Shown piece by piece: positions 8,626-17,076 of a DNA stretch of 64,000 bases (within the stretch, counting starts at the first letter, position 1; the number at the start of each line of letters is the position of its first letter). The notes below the pieces were generated by a model that saw only the letters and a list, made by a program, of their open reading frames with translations, was not told the origin of the DNA and searched no databases. Source of the DNA: Paraburkholderia saeva (GTDB taxonomy: Bacteria > Pseudomonadota > Gammaproteobacteria > Burkholderiales > Burkholderiaceae). The position numbers and the translations under genes are program-made. The stretch lies in contig NZ_CAJQZC010000009.1 of assembly GCF_907164555.1 (NCBI RefSeq), positions 186,001 to 250,000 of the forward strand, written 5' to 3'.

Positions 8626-9459
8626 TCACTCAAAAAACAGCAGCGCCCGCAGTTCGATGCTACGGCGCGGCGGTGCATCCGCGGGTGAAGAGGGATCATC
8701 GAATGCCGTATGCGCGGTCAGCCGCGCGACGTCGTCCCCTGCCGAATCGTAAATCTTCAATAGCAGCACTTCTTCCGGCGTCATCTGCGGAAAGTAGTAC
8801 CAGCGGTGTCGCGGATTGAACACGAAGGCATAGGTTTCGCCGACCTTGTCGGGATAGATGAGATCCGACGGCACGAGATCGTTAAGTGCGATGCTACGCG
8901 CGTCACACAACGCAAGCGGTGACGATTCGACCGTCGACCCGACCGGACGCCACAGGTTGACGATCGCCACCCTGCCCTTGAGCAGTGCTTCGGCCTCATC
9001 CGGCGGCAGGTGGTCGCGCACGCGTCGCGGACCGGACACGAACGTCTGGTCGTTATGAATGTACTTGACGGGCTCACGGACGCCCTTAGCCCGCGTCGCC
9101 TCGCCGTCCCGTAGCGTGTGATCGAAAATGACGACACGCTTCGCGCCCGTCGAGCGCCTGAGCAGCGCCTCCGATTCCGGGTAATACACGTGCTCGATCG
9201 CGTCCGGGTCGGAGAAGTCGCGCAGTTCACTCGTGTGGCGTCGCAACTCGAAACCGTTCCGGTCAAGCGACAGTCCGCCCGGGGGCGGCGAAACGCGCGC
9301 ATTGGTGACGCTCACACGGTGCATCCGGTACGTGCCGCTGCGCAGCGGCACGCCGGCAGGCGGCTCGTATGCGTATGTGGCGGGCTTTTCTCCCGTCGCG
9401 ACAAGATAGTTCAGATCCGCCTCGACGGCGGCGGCCTGCTCAATGACGATATCGCTCAT
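8626..9459 (-). CDS. CmcJ/NvfI-family oxygenase-like protein
   Basis: This 277-residue protein matches the CmcJ/NvfI family seen in cephamycin, fungal meroterpenoid and many uncharacterised bacterial loci. Features are FDHTLR (near 112), YIHNDQT (near 133), the NLWRPVGSTVESSPLALCD block (about 170-190), NPRHRWYYFPQMTPEEVLLLKIYDS and the C-terminal RRSIELRALLFFE. Family members resemble 2-oxoglutarate/Fe(II) oxygenases; the two His of FDHT and IHND are plausible metal ligands. GGGAG precedes ATG 9459. The gene lies 29 bp behind the 70-residue protein gene, forming a two-gene operon. Substrate unknown. Confidence 0.82.
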   Translation of the reverse strand: MSDIVIEQAAAVEADLNYLVATGEKPATYAYEPPAGVPLRSGTYRMHRVSVTNARVSPPPGGLSLDRNGFELRRHTSELRDFSDPDAIEHVYYPESEALLRRSTGAKRVVIFDHTLRDGEATRAKGVREPVKYIHNDQTFVSGPRRVRDHLPPDEAEALLKGRVAIVNLWRPVGSTVESSPLALCDARSIALNDLVPSDLIYPDKVGETYAFVFNPRHRWYYFPQMTPEEVLLLKIYDSAGDDVARLTAHTAFDDPSSPADAPPRRSIELRALLFFE

Positions 9460-9488
9460 TACCTGCGCTCCCGATATGCGCGTCCAGA

Positions 9489-9701
9489 TCAGTCCGGCGA
9501 TATTTCACCGATGACATGAAACATATCGAACGTGTAGCCCATGTTGAAATAGCCGGCGCGCGCGTAGACAGCAATCCGTTCGAGCCGTTCGGCATTCTCC
9601 AGTGGCGTACGTTCTGCCTGCGCGCCCTTTTGCCGGTTGCGTGCTGCCTGGAACGGACGGAATAGCGCTTGACCGTAACGCAATGCGAAGTTCATCGACA
9701 T
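9489..9701 (-). CDS. Small protein of unknown function (70 aa), oxygenase operon
   Basis: A 70-residue basic protein starting MSMNFALRYGQALFRPF and ending RAGYFNMGYTFDMFHVIGE. I recognise no family. AGGAGG at 9709-9714 gives a very good ribosome binding site, and it is the first gene of the operon with the CmcJ/NvfI-type oxygenase. The tight spacing and strong initiation signal argue that it is a real gene, perhaps an accessory subunit or peptide substrate. No membrane segment or signal peptide is evident. Confidence 0.65.
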   Translation of the reverse strand: MSMNFALRYGQALFRPFQAARNRQKGAQAERTPLENAERLERIAVYARAGYFNMGYTFDMFHVIGEISPD

Positions 9702-9752
9702 GCTGTGCCCTCCTGCGCCTGGCGATATCGATGGAATCTAGTCAGTGGCAGG

Positions 9753-9782
9753 GCATTGCACAAACAAGCATTTGTGCAATGC
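9753..9782. promoter_or_regulatory. Perfect 12-bp inverted repeat, likely operator
   Basis: GCATTGCACAAA (9753-9764), CAAGCA, then TTTGTGCAATGC (9771-9782): both 12-nt arms match perfectly with a 6-bp spacer. It sits between the divergent 70-residue protein operon and the AraC gene, 51 bp from the former start. Its position and symmetry point to a dimeric regulator binding site. It is not followed by a T-run, so it is not a terminator. Confidence 0.75.
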
Positions 9783-9924
9783 ATTTGCGAGGCGCCGCCG
9801 GTCCACCCATCGAAGCGCCGGTGAATAAGCTAAGAACAAAATATTGGTTGGTGCCGGGCAGGAATTCGCTAACGTGAGAGGCTCGCATAACGATTCGCGC
9901 GCGCGTGATCACGTCTGGAACGCC

Positions 9925-10929
9925 ATGCAGCACACTGCCGACAAGCTAGCCGACTGGCTGCTCTCCAGCCTCGAACTGAAGAGCACGATTTTTCACGTCG
10001 GCCAGTATTGCGGTACATGGCAGGCGTCCACGGCCGGCCGTCAGCTGGCGAGCTTTCACGTCGTGCTCCATGGCGAGTGCTGGCTGCACCTGCCCGCCAG
10101 CGCGGAGCGCGAAGCACACAGTCTGCGCCTGTCTACTGGCGACGCCGTGTTCCTGCTGCGCGACATGCCGCATTGCCTTTCGCCCGATCCACACCCGCCC
10201 GCGCGCGGCCACGAGAGCGAGCGTTTCGGCAGCATGTCGCCGCTGGTTTCCCCGGCAGGTACGTCGGCGCTGGCCGTCGGCGGCGTCGGGATCGCATGCG
10301 GATTCTTCGAGTTCAACTCGGCGCTCGACGACATGCTGCTCAGCCTGCTGCCCGATCACATCGTCGCGCGCCGCGACAATCCGTCGCTCGACGGAGCGCG
10401 CGCCGTGTTCGAGCTGGTTCGTGCCGAAGCGCTGCGCAATGGACAGTTGCCTTCGCCGGTCATCTCGCGTCTCACCGACCTGCTGTTTGTCTACGCACTG
10501 CGAGCGCTCCGTACCGACGACGAAATCGATCCGTGTTTCTGGTCGCTGATGCGCTGCGCGGAATTCGCGCCACTGGTGACCGCGATCATCGAATCGCCCG
10601 GCGAACGCTGGACCACCGACACGATGGCGACGTTCGCCCACATGTCGCGGGCCCGCTTTTGCAAGCACTTCGTCGAGATTTCCGGGCAACCGCCCGCGCA
10701 ATTCGTCACGCTGATCCGGATGAAGCTGGCTGCGGCAATGCTCAGGAGCGGCGCACGCACGCCCGACGCCGCGGAGCGCGTCGGCTATCAGTCGGAGTCC
10801 GCGTTCTCCCAGGCATTCAAGCGCGTGACGGGGGTTCAGCCCGGTGCATGGCGGCGCGCCTCGATCGCCCACGATGCCGTCGATATGCAGGCCGCCGCCG
10901 AAACAACAAGCGCTGCCGCACTGCACTGA
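9925..10929 (+). CDS. AraC-family regulator with cupin sensor domain
   Basis: This 334-residue regulator has an N-terminal AraC-type cupin (cupin_6; SFHVVLHGECWLHLP and TGDAVFLLRDMPHCL, about 35-110) and a C-terminal double HTH (WTTDTMATFAHMSRARFCKHF, then AERVGYQSESAFSQAFKR, about 230-315). ATG 9925 agrees with the family start just before LADWLLSSLELKSTIF; GTG 9874 or TTG 9844 would add up to 27 unsupported residues. It is divergent from the CmcJ/NvfI operon and is the obvious candidate to control it. The C-terminal tail is Ala-rich and probably disordered. Confidence 0.88.
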   Translation: MQHTADKLADWLLSSLELKSTIFHVGQYCGTWQASTAGRQLASFHVVLHGECWLHLPASAEREAHSLRLSTGDAVFLLRDMPHCLSPDPHPPARGHESERFGSMSPLVSPAGTSALAVGGVGIACGFFEFNSALDDMLLSLLPDHIVARRDNPSLDGARAVFELVRAEALRNGQLPSPVISRLTDLLFVYALRALRTDDEIDPCFWSLMRCAEFAPLVTAIIESPGERWTTDTMATFAHMSRARFCKHFVEISGQPPAQFVTLIRMKLAAAMLRSGARTPDAAERVGYQSESAFSQAFKRVTGVQPGAWRRASIAHDAVDMQAAAETTSAAALH

Positions 10930-10932
10930 TCG

Positions 10933-10952
10933 CGACACGCGCACGCGTGTCG
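10933..10952. promoter_or_regulatory. Perfect 9-bp inverted repeat after the AraC gene
   Basis: CGACACGCG (10933-10941), CA, CGCGTGTCG (10944-10952), directly behind the AraC stop and 120 bp before the next operon. No T-run follows; instead there is an ATCGTT-rich microrepeat (about 10954-10975). It could be an operator for the downstream operon or a poorly U-tailed terminator. Confidence 0.4.
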
Positions 10953-11072
10953 TCATCGTTATCGTTATCGTCATTCTCATCGCGAGACAGATTCGCAGAA
11001 ACCGCAGACAACGGCGCATTGTGGACGCCCCCTGCGGCTACCACAATCAAGGCCTGTCCATGAGGAACCGAC

Positions 11073-11639
11073 ATGAGCCGTCTACCACTGCAAACAATCG
11101 AAAGCGCGCCTGAAGCGAGCCGTCCCTACCTCGAACGCGCGCAGGCGGCCAATGGCTTCCTGCCGAACCTCGTCGCTTCGCTGGCGAATGCACCGACGGC
11201 ACTCGAAACGTATCTGACCGTCGCGGAAATCAACGGCCGCAGCGGTCTTACACTCGCCGAACGCGAAACAGTGCAGATCACCGCAGCCGGCATACACGGC
11301 TGCGGATTCTGCGTCGCGGGCCATACCGCTGTGGCGTTGAAGAAAGCACAACTCGATGCGCAACTGGTCGAGGCGATCCGTGAGCAACAACCGCTGCCCG
11401 ATGCGCGCCTCGACGCCGTGGCGATCTTCACGCGGGCGGTGATCGCCACGCGCGGCGCGGTGCCCGACGCCGCGCTCGCCGCATTCCGCGCGGCGGGATT
11501 CAGCGACGCCAACGCACTCGAAGTGGTGCTCGGCGTGAGTCTCGCGACGTTGTGCAACTTCGCCAACAATCTCGCGCAAAACGAACTCAATCCGCAACTG
11601 GCCGCGTATCGCTGGGAAGCGAACGCGCACGTCGCATGA
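11073..11639 (+). CDS. AhpD-like / carboxymuconolactone decarboxylase-family protein
   Basis: This 188-residue all-helical protein carries the AhpD catalytic set: E65, then C77-G-F-C80 and H84, so it can probably act as a thiol peroxidase or disulfide reductase. It is the first gene of a four- or five-gene operon; its stop overlaps the next start as ATGA (11636-11639). AGGAA lies before ATG 11073. Placed with a flavin-dependent dehydrogenase-like protein and an ABC importer, it may detoxify peroxide made by flavin chemistry; that role is inferred. Confidence 0.88.
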   Translation: MSRLPLQTIESAPEASRPYLERAQAANGFLPNLVASLANAPTALETYLTVAEINGRSGLTLAERETVQITAAGIHGCGFCVAGHTAVALKKAQLDAQLVEAIREQQPLPDARLDAVAIFTRAVIATRGAVPDAALAAFRAAGFSDANALEVVLGVSLATLCNFANNLAQNELNPQLAAYRWEANAHVA

Positions 11640-12739
11640 GCGCCGTGCCGCTCGTCGCCATTGCGCCTGAACCGGCGGCATGGCTCGACACCCACGCCGA
11701 GGCGCTCGACGCGCAGCAGGAGCTTGCGCGCGAGATCCTGCCGCAACTAGCGGGCGCCGGTCTTTTTCGTATCGGGGTGCCGGCGAATCAGGGCGGCCTG
11801 GACGGCACCACAGTCGATGCGATCGAAGCGATCGCGAGCGTGGCCGGTCACTCGCTGACGGCGGCGTTCGTGTTCTGGGGTCAGCGCACGTTCATCGAAT
11901 ACCTGCTGCACAGTCCGAACGAAGCATTGCGTGAACGCTGGTTGCCTGCGTTGCTGCGCGGCGATCTGGCGGGCGCGACGGGGCTGTCGAACGCGATGAA
12001 ATATCTGTCCGCGATCGAGCCGCTGCAGATGCATGCAACGCGCCGCTCCGGTGATAGTTCAAGCGCTGGCTGGACGCTCAACGGCAAGCTGCCGTGGATC
12101 ACCAACCTGCGCCGTGAGGGTTTCCTTGCGGCCGCTGCGTTCGATCATATCGAGGGCGGACCGCCTTCGATCTTTGCGATTCCGCATGATGCAGTGGGCG
12201 TGGCGCGCAGCGACGATCTCGATCTCGTCGCGCTGCGCTCCAGCAACACCGCTGCGCTCGCGCTCGACGGCGCCGTGCTCGACGCAAGCTGGCAGATCAC
12301 AGCCGACGCGCCCGCCTTCCTCGCGCGGGTACGCCCGGCGTTCCTCGGTCTTCAATGCGGACTGTCGACGGGTCTTGCGCGCCGCGCGCTGGCCGCCATC
12401 GAAGCGGCCAGCCCCGCCGCCCGCGCCGCCGTCGAGGACGAAGTCCGCCCGCTTGCACGCGAACTCGACAGCCTGACCCGGCGACTGCTCGACGGCGTTC
12501 AGCACGGCACCTTTCTGTCGACACCCGCTGCGCTCTTCGAAGTGCGGATAGGCCTCGCTGCCGTCGTCGACCAGGCGGTACGTCTCGAAGTCGTGACGGC
12601 CGGTGGGCGCGGCTATCTGCGCGACCAGGGCGGCACCGCGCGGCGCACGCGCGAAGCCGCGTTTGTGCCGATCGTCACGCCGAGCATCGTGCAGCTGAAA
12701 AACCAGCTGGCACAGCATCGGCAGACCAAAGCCGCATGA
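11636..12739 (+). CDS. Acyl-CoA-dehydrogenase-fold flavoprotein
   Basis: This 367-residue protein has the acyl-CoA dehydrogenase fold: an N-terminal helical domain, a central beta domain (LPWITNLRREGFLAAAAFD, about 145-165) and a C-terminal helical bundle ending in the GGRGYLRDQGG loop. The usual catalytic Glu region is not obvious, which fits the monooxygenase branch (DszC/SfnB-like) rather than a true dehydrogenase. It overlaps both neighbours by 4 nt (ATGA), so it is translationally coupled. Substrate unknown; an organosulfur or related compound is a guess from context. Confidence 0.8.
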   Translation: MSAVPLVAIAPEPAAWLDTHAEALDAQQELAREILPQLAGAGLFRIGVPANQGGLDGTTVDAIEAIASVAGHSLTAAFVFWGQRTFIEYLLHSPNEALRERWLPALLRGDLAGATGLSNAMKYLSAIEPLQMHATRRSGDSSSAGWTLNGKLPWITNLRREGFLAAAAFDHIEGGPPSIFAIPHDAVGVARSDDLDLVALRSSNTAALALDGAVLDASWQITADAPAFLARVRPAFLGLQCGLSTGLARRALAAIEAASPAARAAVEDEVRPLARELDSLTRRLLDGVQHGTFLSTPAALFEVRIGLAAVVDQAVRLEVVTAGGRGYLRDQGGTARRTREAAFVPIVTPSIVQLKNQLAQHRQTKAA

Positions 12740-13530
12740 ACGACACAGCCAGCACAAACGCACCGCGCGTGAACGTACGGCAAGTCGGACTCGGCTACGC
12801 CGGGCGTCGCGTGCTGGACGGCGTCGATCTCGACGTGCGCGCGGGCGAACTCGTCTCCGTACTGGGTCCGAGCGGCTGCGGGAAATCGACGTTGCTGCGC
12901 ATTGTCGCCGGCTTGCAGCATCCGGAATCCGGGCAGGTTGTCGTCGATGGCACGGCACTGCGCGGCCCGCGGCCCGACGTCGCACTGGCGTTTCAGGATC
13001 CGTGTCTGCTGCCGTGGCTGTCCGTCGAAAAGAACGTGGCGTTCGGGCTCGGCTTTTCACGTCAGCCGGATGTGTCGCGCAGCGCGCGGCGCGAGCGTGT
13101 GACGACCGCATTGAATCAGGTCGGGCTTGCGCACGCCCGTCACTACGTGCCGCGCCAGTTGTCGGGCGGCATGGCGCAGCGCGCAGCGCTCGCGCGGTGC
13201 CTCGCCCGCAAACCGCGCACGCTGCTGCTGGACGAGCCGTTCGGCGCACTCGATGAAGTCACGCGCGCCGAAATGCAGCAACTCCTGGTGAGCGTGGTTC
13301 GCGAGACCGGTGCCGCAACCCTCCTCGTCACGCACGATATCGACGAAGCGCTGCTCGTTTCCAGCCGCATTGTCGTGCTCGGCAATCGGGGCAGGCCAAT
13401 CCTGCAACTGACAGTCGATGTCCCGTCGCCACGCGACATGCACCTCGACGCGCTCGGCGCGTTACGCATCCAGATTCTTCAGGCGCTGCACGATTCGATG
13501 TCGCGCGTGGCGCTTACCTCTTCCACCTAG
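12736..13530 (+). CDS. ABC importer ATP-binding protein, NitT/TauT type
   Basis: This 264-residue ATPase has Walker A GPSGCGKST (about 44-52), Q-loop AFQDPCLLPWL, signature LSGGMAQRAALARCL, Walker B LLLDEPFGALDEVTRAE and H-loop VTHDIDEAL, the set of SsuB/TauB/NrtD importers. It overlaps the preceding flavoprotein stop by 4 nt and is followed after 13 bp by the binding protein. It energises the importer formed with the two genes after it. Confidence 0.93.
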   Translation: MNDTASTNAPRVNVRQVGLGYAGRRVLDGVDLDVRAGELVSVLGPSGCGKSTLLRIVAGLQHPESGQVVVDGTALRGPRPDVALAFQDPCLLPWLSVEKNVAFGLGFSRQPDVSRSARRERVTTALNQVGLAHARHYVPRQLSGGMAQRAALARCLARKPRTLLLDEPFGALDEVTRAEMQQLLVSVVRETGAATLLVTHDIDEALLVSSRIVVLGNRGRPILQLTVDVPSPRDMHLDALGALRIQILQALHDSMSRVALTSST

Positions 13531-13543
13531 AAGGCAGACACGC

Positions 13544-14734
13544 ATGTGCCAGCTTCCGATGTCCCGCCGCGAGTGGCTCAAGCTCGCCTCCATGTTCACC
13601 GTGGCCGGCGCTGCCCCGTTGCTCGGCGCGCTCAACGCGCGGGCCGCCACGGACCCGGATGCACCCGTGCGCATCGGCTATCTGCCGATCACGGATGCCG
13701 CTCCGTTGCTGGTCGCCCATAACAACGGCTATTTCGAAGCGGCGGGCCTCGCCGTCGAAAAGCCGACGCTCCTTCGCAGTTGGGCGCAGCTCGTGGAGGC
13801 CTTCCTGTCCGGTCAGGTCAACGTCGTGCATCTGCTCGCACCGATGACGATCTGGGCGCGCTACGGCGGTCAGGCTCAAGCGAAAATAGTCGCGTGGAAT
13901 CACGTCAATGGCTCGGCGCTGACCGTGTCGCCGGACATCGACAAGGTTGGCGACCTGGCTGGAAAAACCGTCGCCGTACCGTTCTGGTACTCGATCCACA
14001 ATGTGGTCGTTCAGGACCTGTTGCGCGCGCAGGGGCTCGCGCCGGTCGTGAAGAAAGACGGCGAGCTCAAGCCAGACGAGGTGCGGCTCGTCGTGATGGC
14101 GCCTTCGGACATGCCGCCCGCGCTCGCGTCGAAGCAGATCGCCGGGTTCATTGTCGCCGAACCGTTCAACGCAGCGGCCGAGCAGCTGAAGGTGGGTAAA
14201 GTGCTGCGCTTTACCGGCGATGTCTGGAAGAACCACGCGTGCTGCGTCGTGTTCATGCACGAGCGCGATCTGACCGAACGCGCTGCGTGGTCGCAGAAGG
14301 TCGTTGATGCGATCGTCAAGGCACAGTTGTGGACGCGTACTCACCCGCAGGATGCCGCCCAGCTGCTGTCGAAGAGCGGCCAGAACCACTACACGCCGCA
14401 CGCCGCTGCCGTATTGAGCGACGTGCTTGCGCCTGCGCCTGCCGATCAGGGCCGTTATCTGGCCGACCGCGCGATCATCCATGCGGACTGGCACGCAAAA
14501 CGCATCGATTTCCAGCCCTATCCCTATCCGGCCTACACCGAAGAACTCGTGCAGCGTCTGAAGACGACGCAACTGGAAGGCAACACGCAGTTCCTGCGTC
14601 AGCTCGATCCGGCGTTTGTCGCGCGCGACCTGGTGGATGACCGCTTCGTGAAAAACAGCATCAAGGCGGTTGGCGGCATGCAGGCATTTGGCTTGCCGGA
14701 CGGGTTTTCGCGCACGGAGACGATCGTTGTCTAG
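13544..14734 (+). CDS. ABC importer substrate-binding protein, SsuA/NMT1-like
   Basis: This 396-residue periplasmic protein has a Tat-like leader (SRREWLKLASMFTVAG ending near LNARAA, about residue 32). The NMT1/SsuA two-lobe fold follows, with VRIGYLPITDAAPLLVAHNNGYF, GKTVAVPFWYSIHN and GFIVAEPFNAAAE. The chain is longer than simple sulfonate binders and includes CmpA/NrtA-like segments. ATG 13544 lies 13 bp after the ATPase stop. The ligand cannot be read from sequence. Confidence 0.9.
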   Translation: MCQLPMSRREWLKLASMFTVAGAAPLLGALNARAATDPDAPVRIGYLPITDAAPLLVAHNNGYFEAAGLAVEKPTLLRSWAQLVEAFLSGQVNVVHLLAPMTIWARYGGQAQAKIVAWNHVNGSALTVSPDIDKVGDLAGKTVAVPFWYSIHNVVVQDLLRAQGLAPVVKKDGELKPDEVRLVVMAPSDMPPALASKQIAGFIVAEPFNAAAEQLKVGKVLRFTGDVWKNHACCVVFMHERDLTERAAWSQKVVDAIVKAQLWTRTHPQDAAQLLSKSGQNHYTPHAAAVLSDVLAPAPADQGRYLADRAIIHADWHAKRIDFQPYPYPAYTEELVQRLKTTQLEGNTQFLRQLDPAFVARDLVDDRFVKNSIKAVGGMQAFGLPDGFSRTETIVV

Positions 14735-15569
14735 TCTGGCCACGCGCCCCGTCGACGCTCATACCGCCCGTTCGGTCCCGCGTACGGGCGGCACCGCTTC
14801 GGGCTGGCTGGGGCGCGCCGCGCTCGGGCTCGGCGGACTCGTGGCTATCGTCGCGATCTGGTGGCTGGCAACGGCGCTTTTCGCCGGACCGGGGACCCTC
14901 GCCGCGCAGTTTTCACCGGCCCGGGCGGCGGCAGCGCTGCCGTCGCTCATCACCGAAGACCGGCTTGCCGTTCACATCGTCACCAGCTTGCGGCGGATCG
15001 CCATCGGGCTGCTGTGGGCGCTGCTGACGGGTGTGCCGCTCGGCTTTCTGATCGGCCGCATGAAGGCGCTCGATACGGCCCTGTCGCCCACACTTCAGTT
15101 TCTGCGCATGATCTCGCCGTTATCGTGGATGCCGATCGCCGTGATGTCGCTCGGCATCGGCGATCGCGCCGTGTATTTTCTGCTGGCTTTCGCCGCCGTG
15201 TGGCCGCTGATGATGAGCACCGCCGCCGGCGTCGCGCAGATCGACAGGCGCTGGTTGCAGCTCGGCGAAAGCCTCGCCGCGACCCGCGCCGAAATGCTCT
15301 GGCATATCTATGTTCCCGGCATTGCCGCCCATGTGCTGACCGGCGTGCGGCTCGCCATCGGCATTCTCTGGATTGTCCTCGTGCCAGCGGAAATGCTCGG
15401 CGTGAGTTCGGGCCTCGGCTATCTGATCCTCGATACGCGTGACCGGCTCGCCTATTCGGAACTGACCGCAGTTGTACTGGTGATCGGTGCGCTCGGCTTT
15501 CTTCTCGACTTCGCGGCGCGCCTTGCTTACCGGCGTTTCGGTCTCAATCAGGTCGAGCAGGAACGGTAG
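14727..15569 (+). CDS. ABC importer permease, NitT/TauT type
   Basis: This 280-residue membrane protein has about six transmembrane segments and the BPD_transp_1 cytoplasmic loop with LGESLAATRAEMLWHIYVPG (about 180-200), the EAA motif that contacts the ATPase. TTG 14727 is taken as start because it overlaps the binding-protein stop by 8 nt and GGAG lies about 9 nt upstream; no ATG is available before the first membrane segment. It completes the importer. Confidence 0.88.
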   Translation: MSSLATRPVDAHTARSVPRTGGTASGWLGRAALGLGGLVAIVAIWWLATALFAGPGTLAAQFSPARAAAALPSLITEDRLAVHIVTSLRRIAIGLLWALLTGVPLGFLIGRMKALDTALSPTLQFLRMISPLSWMPIAVMSLGIGDRAVYFLLAFAAVWPLMMSTAAGVAQIDRRWLQLGESLAATRAEMLWHIYVPGIAAHVLTGVRLAIGILWIVLVPAEMLGVSSGLGYLILDTRDRLAYSELTAVVLVIGALGFLLDFAARLAYRRFGLNQVEQER

Positions 15570-15744
15570 TGTGACTGGCTGATGCAGGCGTCAGCGCGAC
15601 GCTGGCGCGCCAAGGCGCTAACGCGCTAGCGCATTCACGCGCACGCCACCTGACGGCGTTGCGCGCGCCGCGCGAACTCGCCCCTCGCCAGAGAGCAGGA
15701 CGGCTCGTGCTGCACGCGCCGGGTGGCGGCCGCAGCGTTTGTTT

Positions 15745-17076
15745 TCATACGTCACGCCGTGAAAAAAAGCGGTTTTCAGGCCGCGGTAACCCCAGGTTCT
15801 CGCGCAGAGTCGTACCTTCATACTCGCGCCGGAACAGGCCTCGTTTCTGCAACTCGGGAATGACCTTGTCGACGAAGTCGTCCAGACCGCCCGGCAGCCA
15901 CGGAAACATCACGTTGAATCCGTCCGAGCCCTCTTCTACCAGCCATTGCTCCATCTGATCGGCAATCGTCTGCGCAGTGCCAACCATTTCAAGTCCCGAA
16001 TATCCGCCCATACGCTGCGCGAGCTGACGGACCGTCAGCCCGTCACGCCGCGCCCATTCGACCACACGTTGCCGCGCAGTGCGGCTCGCATTGGTCTCGG
16101 GGATCCCGGGCAACGGACCGTCGGGATCGAGACCGGACACGTCGTGCCCCAATGCAATCGACAACGAAGCGATACCGCTCTCGTAATGGACGAACGTATC
16201 GAGCCGCTCCCGGATTTCGCGCGCCTGATCCAGCGTATCGCCGACTACCACGAACGCTGCCGGCAAAATCTTCATGTGATCGCGTGAACGCCCAAGCTTC
16301 TCCATCCGGCCTTTAACGTCCGCATAGAAGCGCTTGCCGTCGGCGAGCAGGGTCTGCGCCGTGAAAACCACTTCAGCGGTTTCGGCGGCGATCTGACGCC
16401 CCGCTTCCGACGATCCCGCCTGCACGATGACCGGCCATCCCTGAATGGGCCGCGCGATATTCAACGGACCGCGCACCGAGAAGTTCTCGCTGCGATAGTT
16501 GAGCACATGCATCTTCTCCGGATCGAAGAAGATGCCGCTTTCGGTATCGCGGATAAAAGCGTCGTCGGCCCAGCTGTCCCACAGGCCCGTGACCACATCG
16601 AAAAACTCGCGGCCGCGCCGATACCGTTCGTCGTGTTCGACATGCTCGTCGAGACCGAAATTGAGTGCGGCGTCGGGATTCGAGGTCGTCACGAGATTCC
16701 ATCCCGCCCGGCCGCCGCTGATATGGTCGAGTGAGGCAAACCGCCGTGCGACGTGATAAGGCGCGTCGAAGGTCGTGGACGCGGTTGCGATCAGGCCGAG
16801 CCTCTCAGTGACGGCAGCCAGCGCGGGCAGCAGCGTCAGCGGTTCGAACGACGTGACCGTGTGGCTGTGCCTGAGCGCGTCGAGCGGCATATTGAGCACC
16901 GCCAGATGGTCGGCCATGAAGAACGCGTCGAAACGGCCACGCTCGAGCGTCTGCGCAAAGCGTTTCAGATGCGTGAAATTGAAATTGGCATCGGGGTAGG
17001 CGCCGGGATAGCGCCATGCACCGGTGTGAATGGTGGTCGGACGCATGAACGCGCCGAGGCGAAGCTGACGTGGCAT
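15745..17076 (-). CDS. FMN-dependent monooxygenase, NtaA/SnaA/DszA(SoxA)/DmoA family
   Basis: This 443-residue bacterial-luciferase-fold enzyme contains family marks: GAWRYPGAYPDANF near the start, FFMADHLAVLN (about 52), STTFDAPYHVARRFASLDHISGGRAGWN (about 98-125), QAGSSEAGR (about 218) and the C-terminal GGLDDFVDKVIPELQKRGLFRREYEG block. Relatives cleave C-S or C-N bonds (DszA, DmoA, NtaA) using reduced FMN from a separate reductase. It is convergent with the ABC operon and may work on what that importer brings in. Confidence 0.92.
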   Translation of the reverse strand: MPRQLRLGAFMRPTTIHTGAWRYPGAYPDANFNFTHLKRFAQTLERGRFDAFFMADHLAVLNMPLDALRHSHTVTSFEPLTLLPALAAVTERLGLIATASTTFDAPYHVARRFASLDHISGGRAGWNLVTTSNPDAALNFGLDEHVEHDERYRRGREFFDVVTGLWDSWADDAFIRDTESGIFFDPEKMHVLNYRSENFSVRGPLNIARPIQGWPVIVQAGSSEAGRQIAAETAEVVFTAQTLLADGKRFYADVKGRMEKLGRSRDHMKILPAAFVVVGDTLDQAREIRERLDTFVHYESGIASLSIALGHDVSGLDPDGPLPGIPETNASRTARQRVVEWARRDGLTVRQLAQRMGGYSGLEMVGTAQTIADQMEQWLVEEGSDGFNVMFPWLPGGLDDFVDKVIPELQKRGLFRREYEGTTLRENLGLPRPENRFFSRRDV

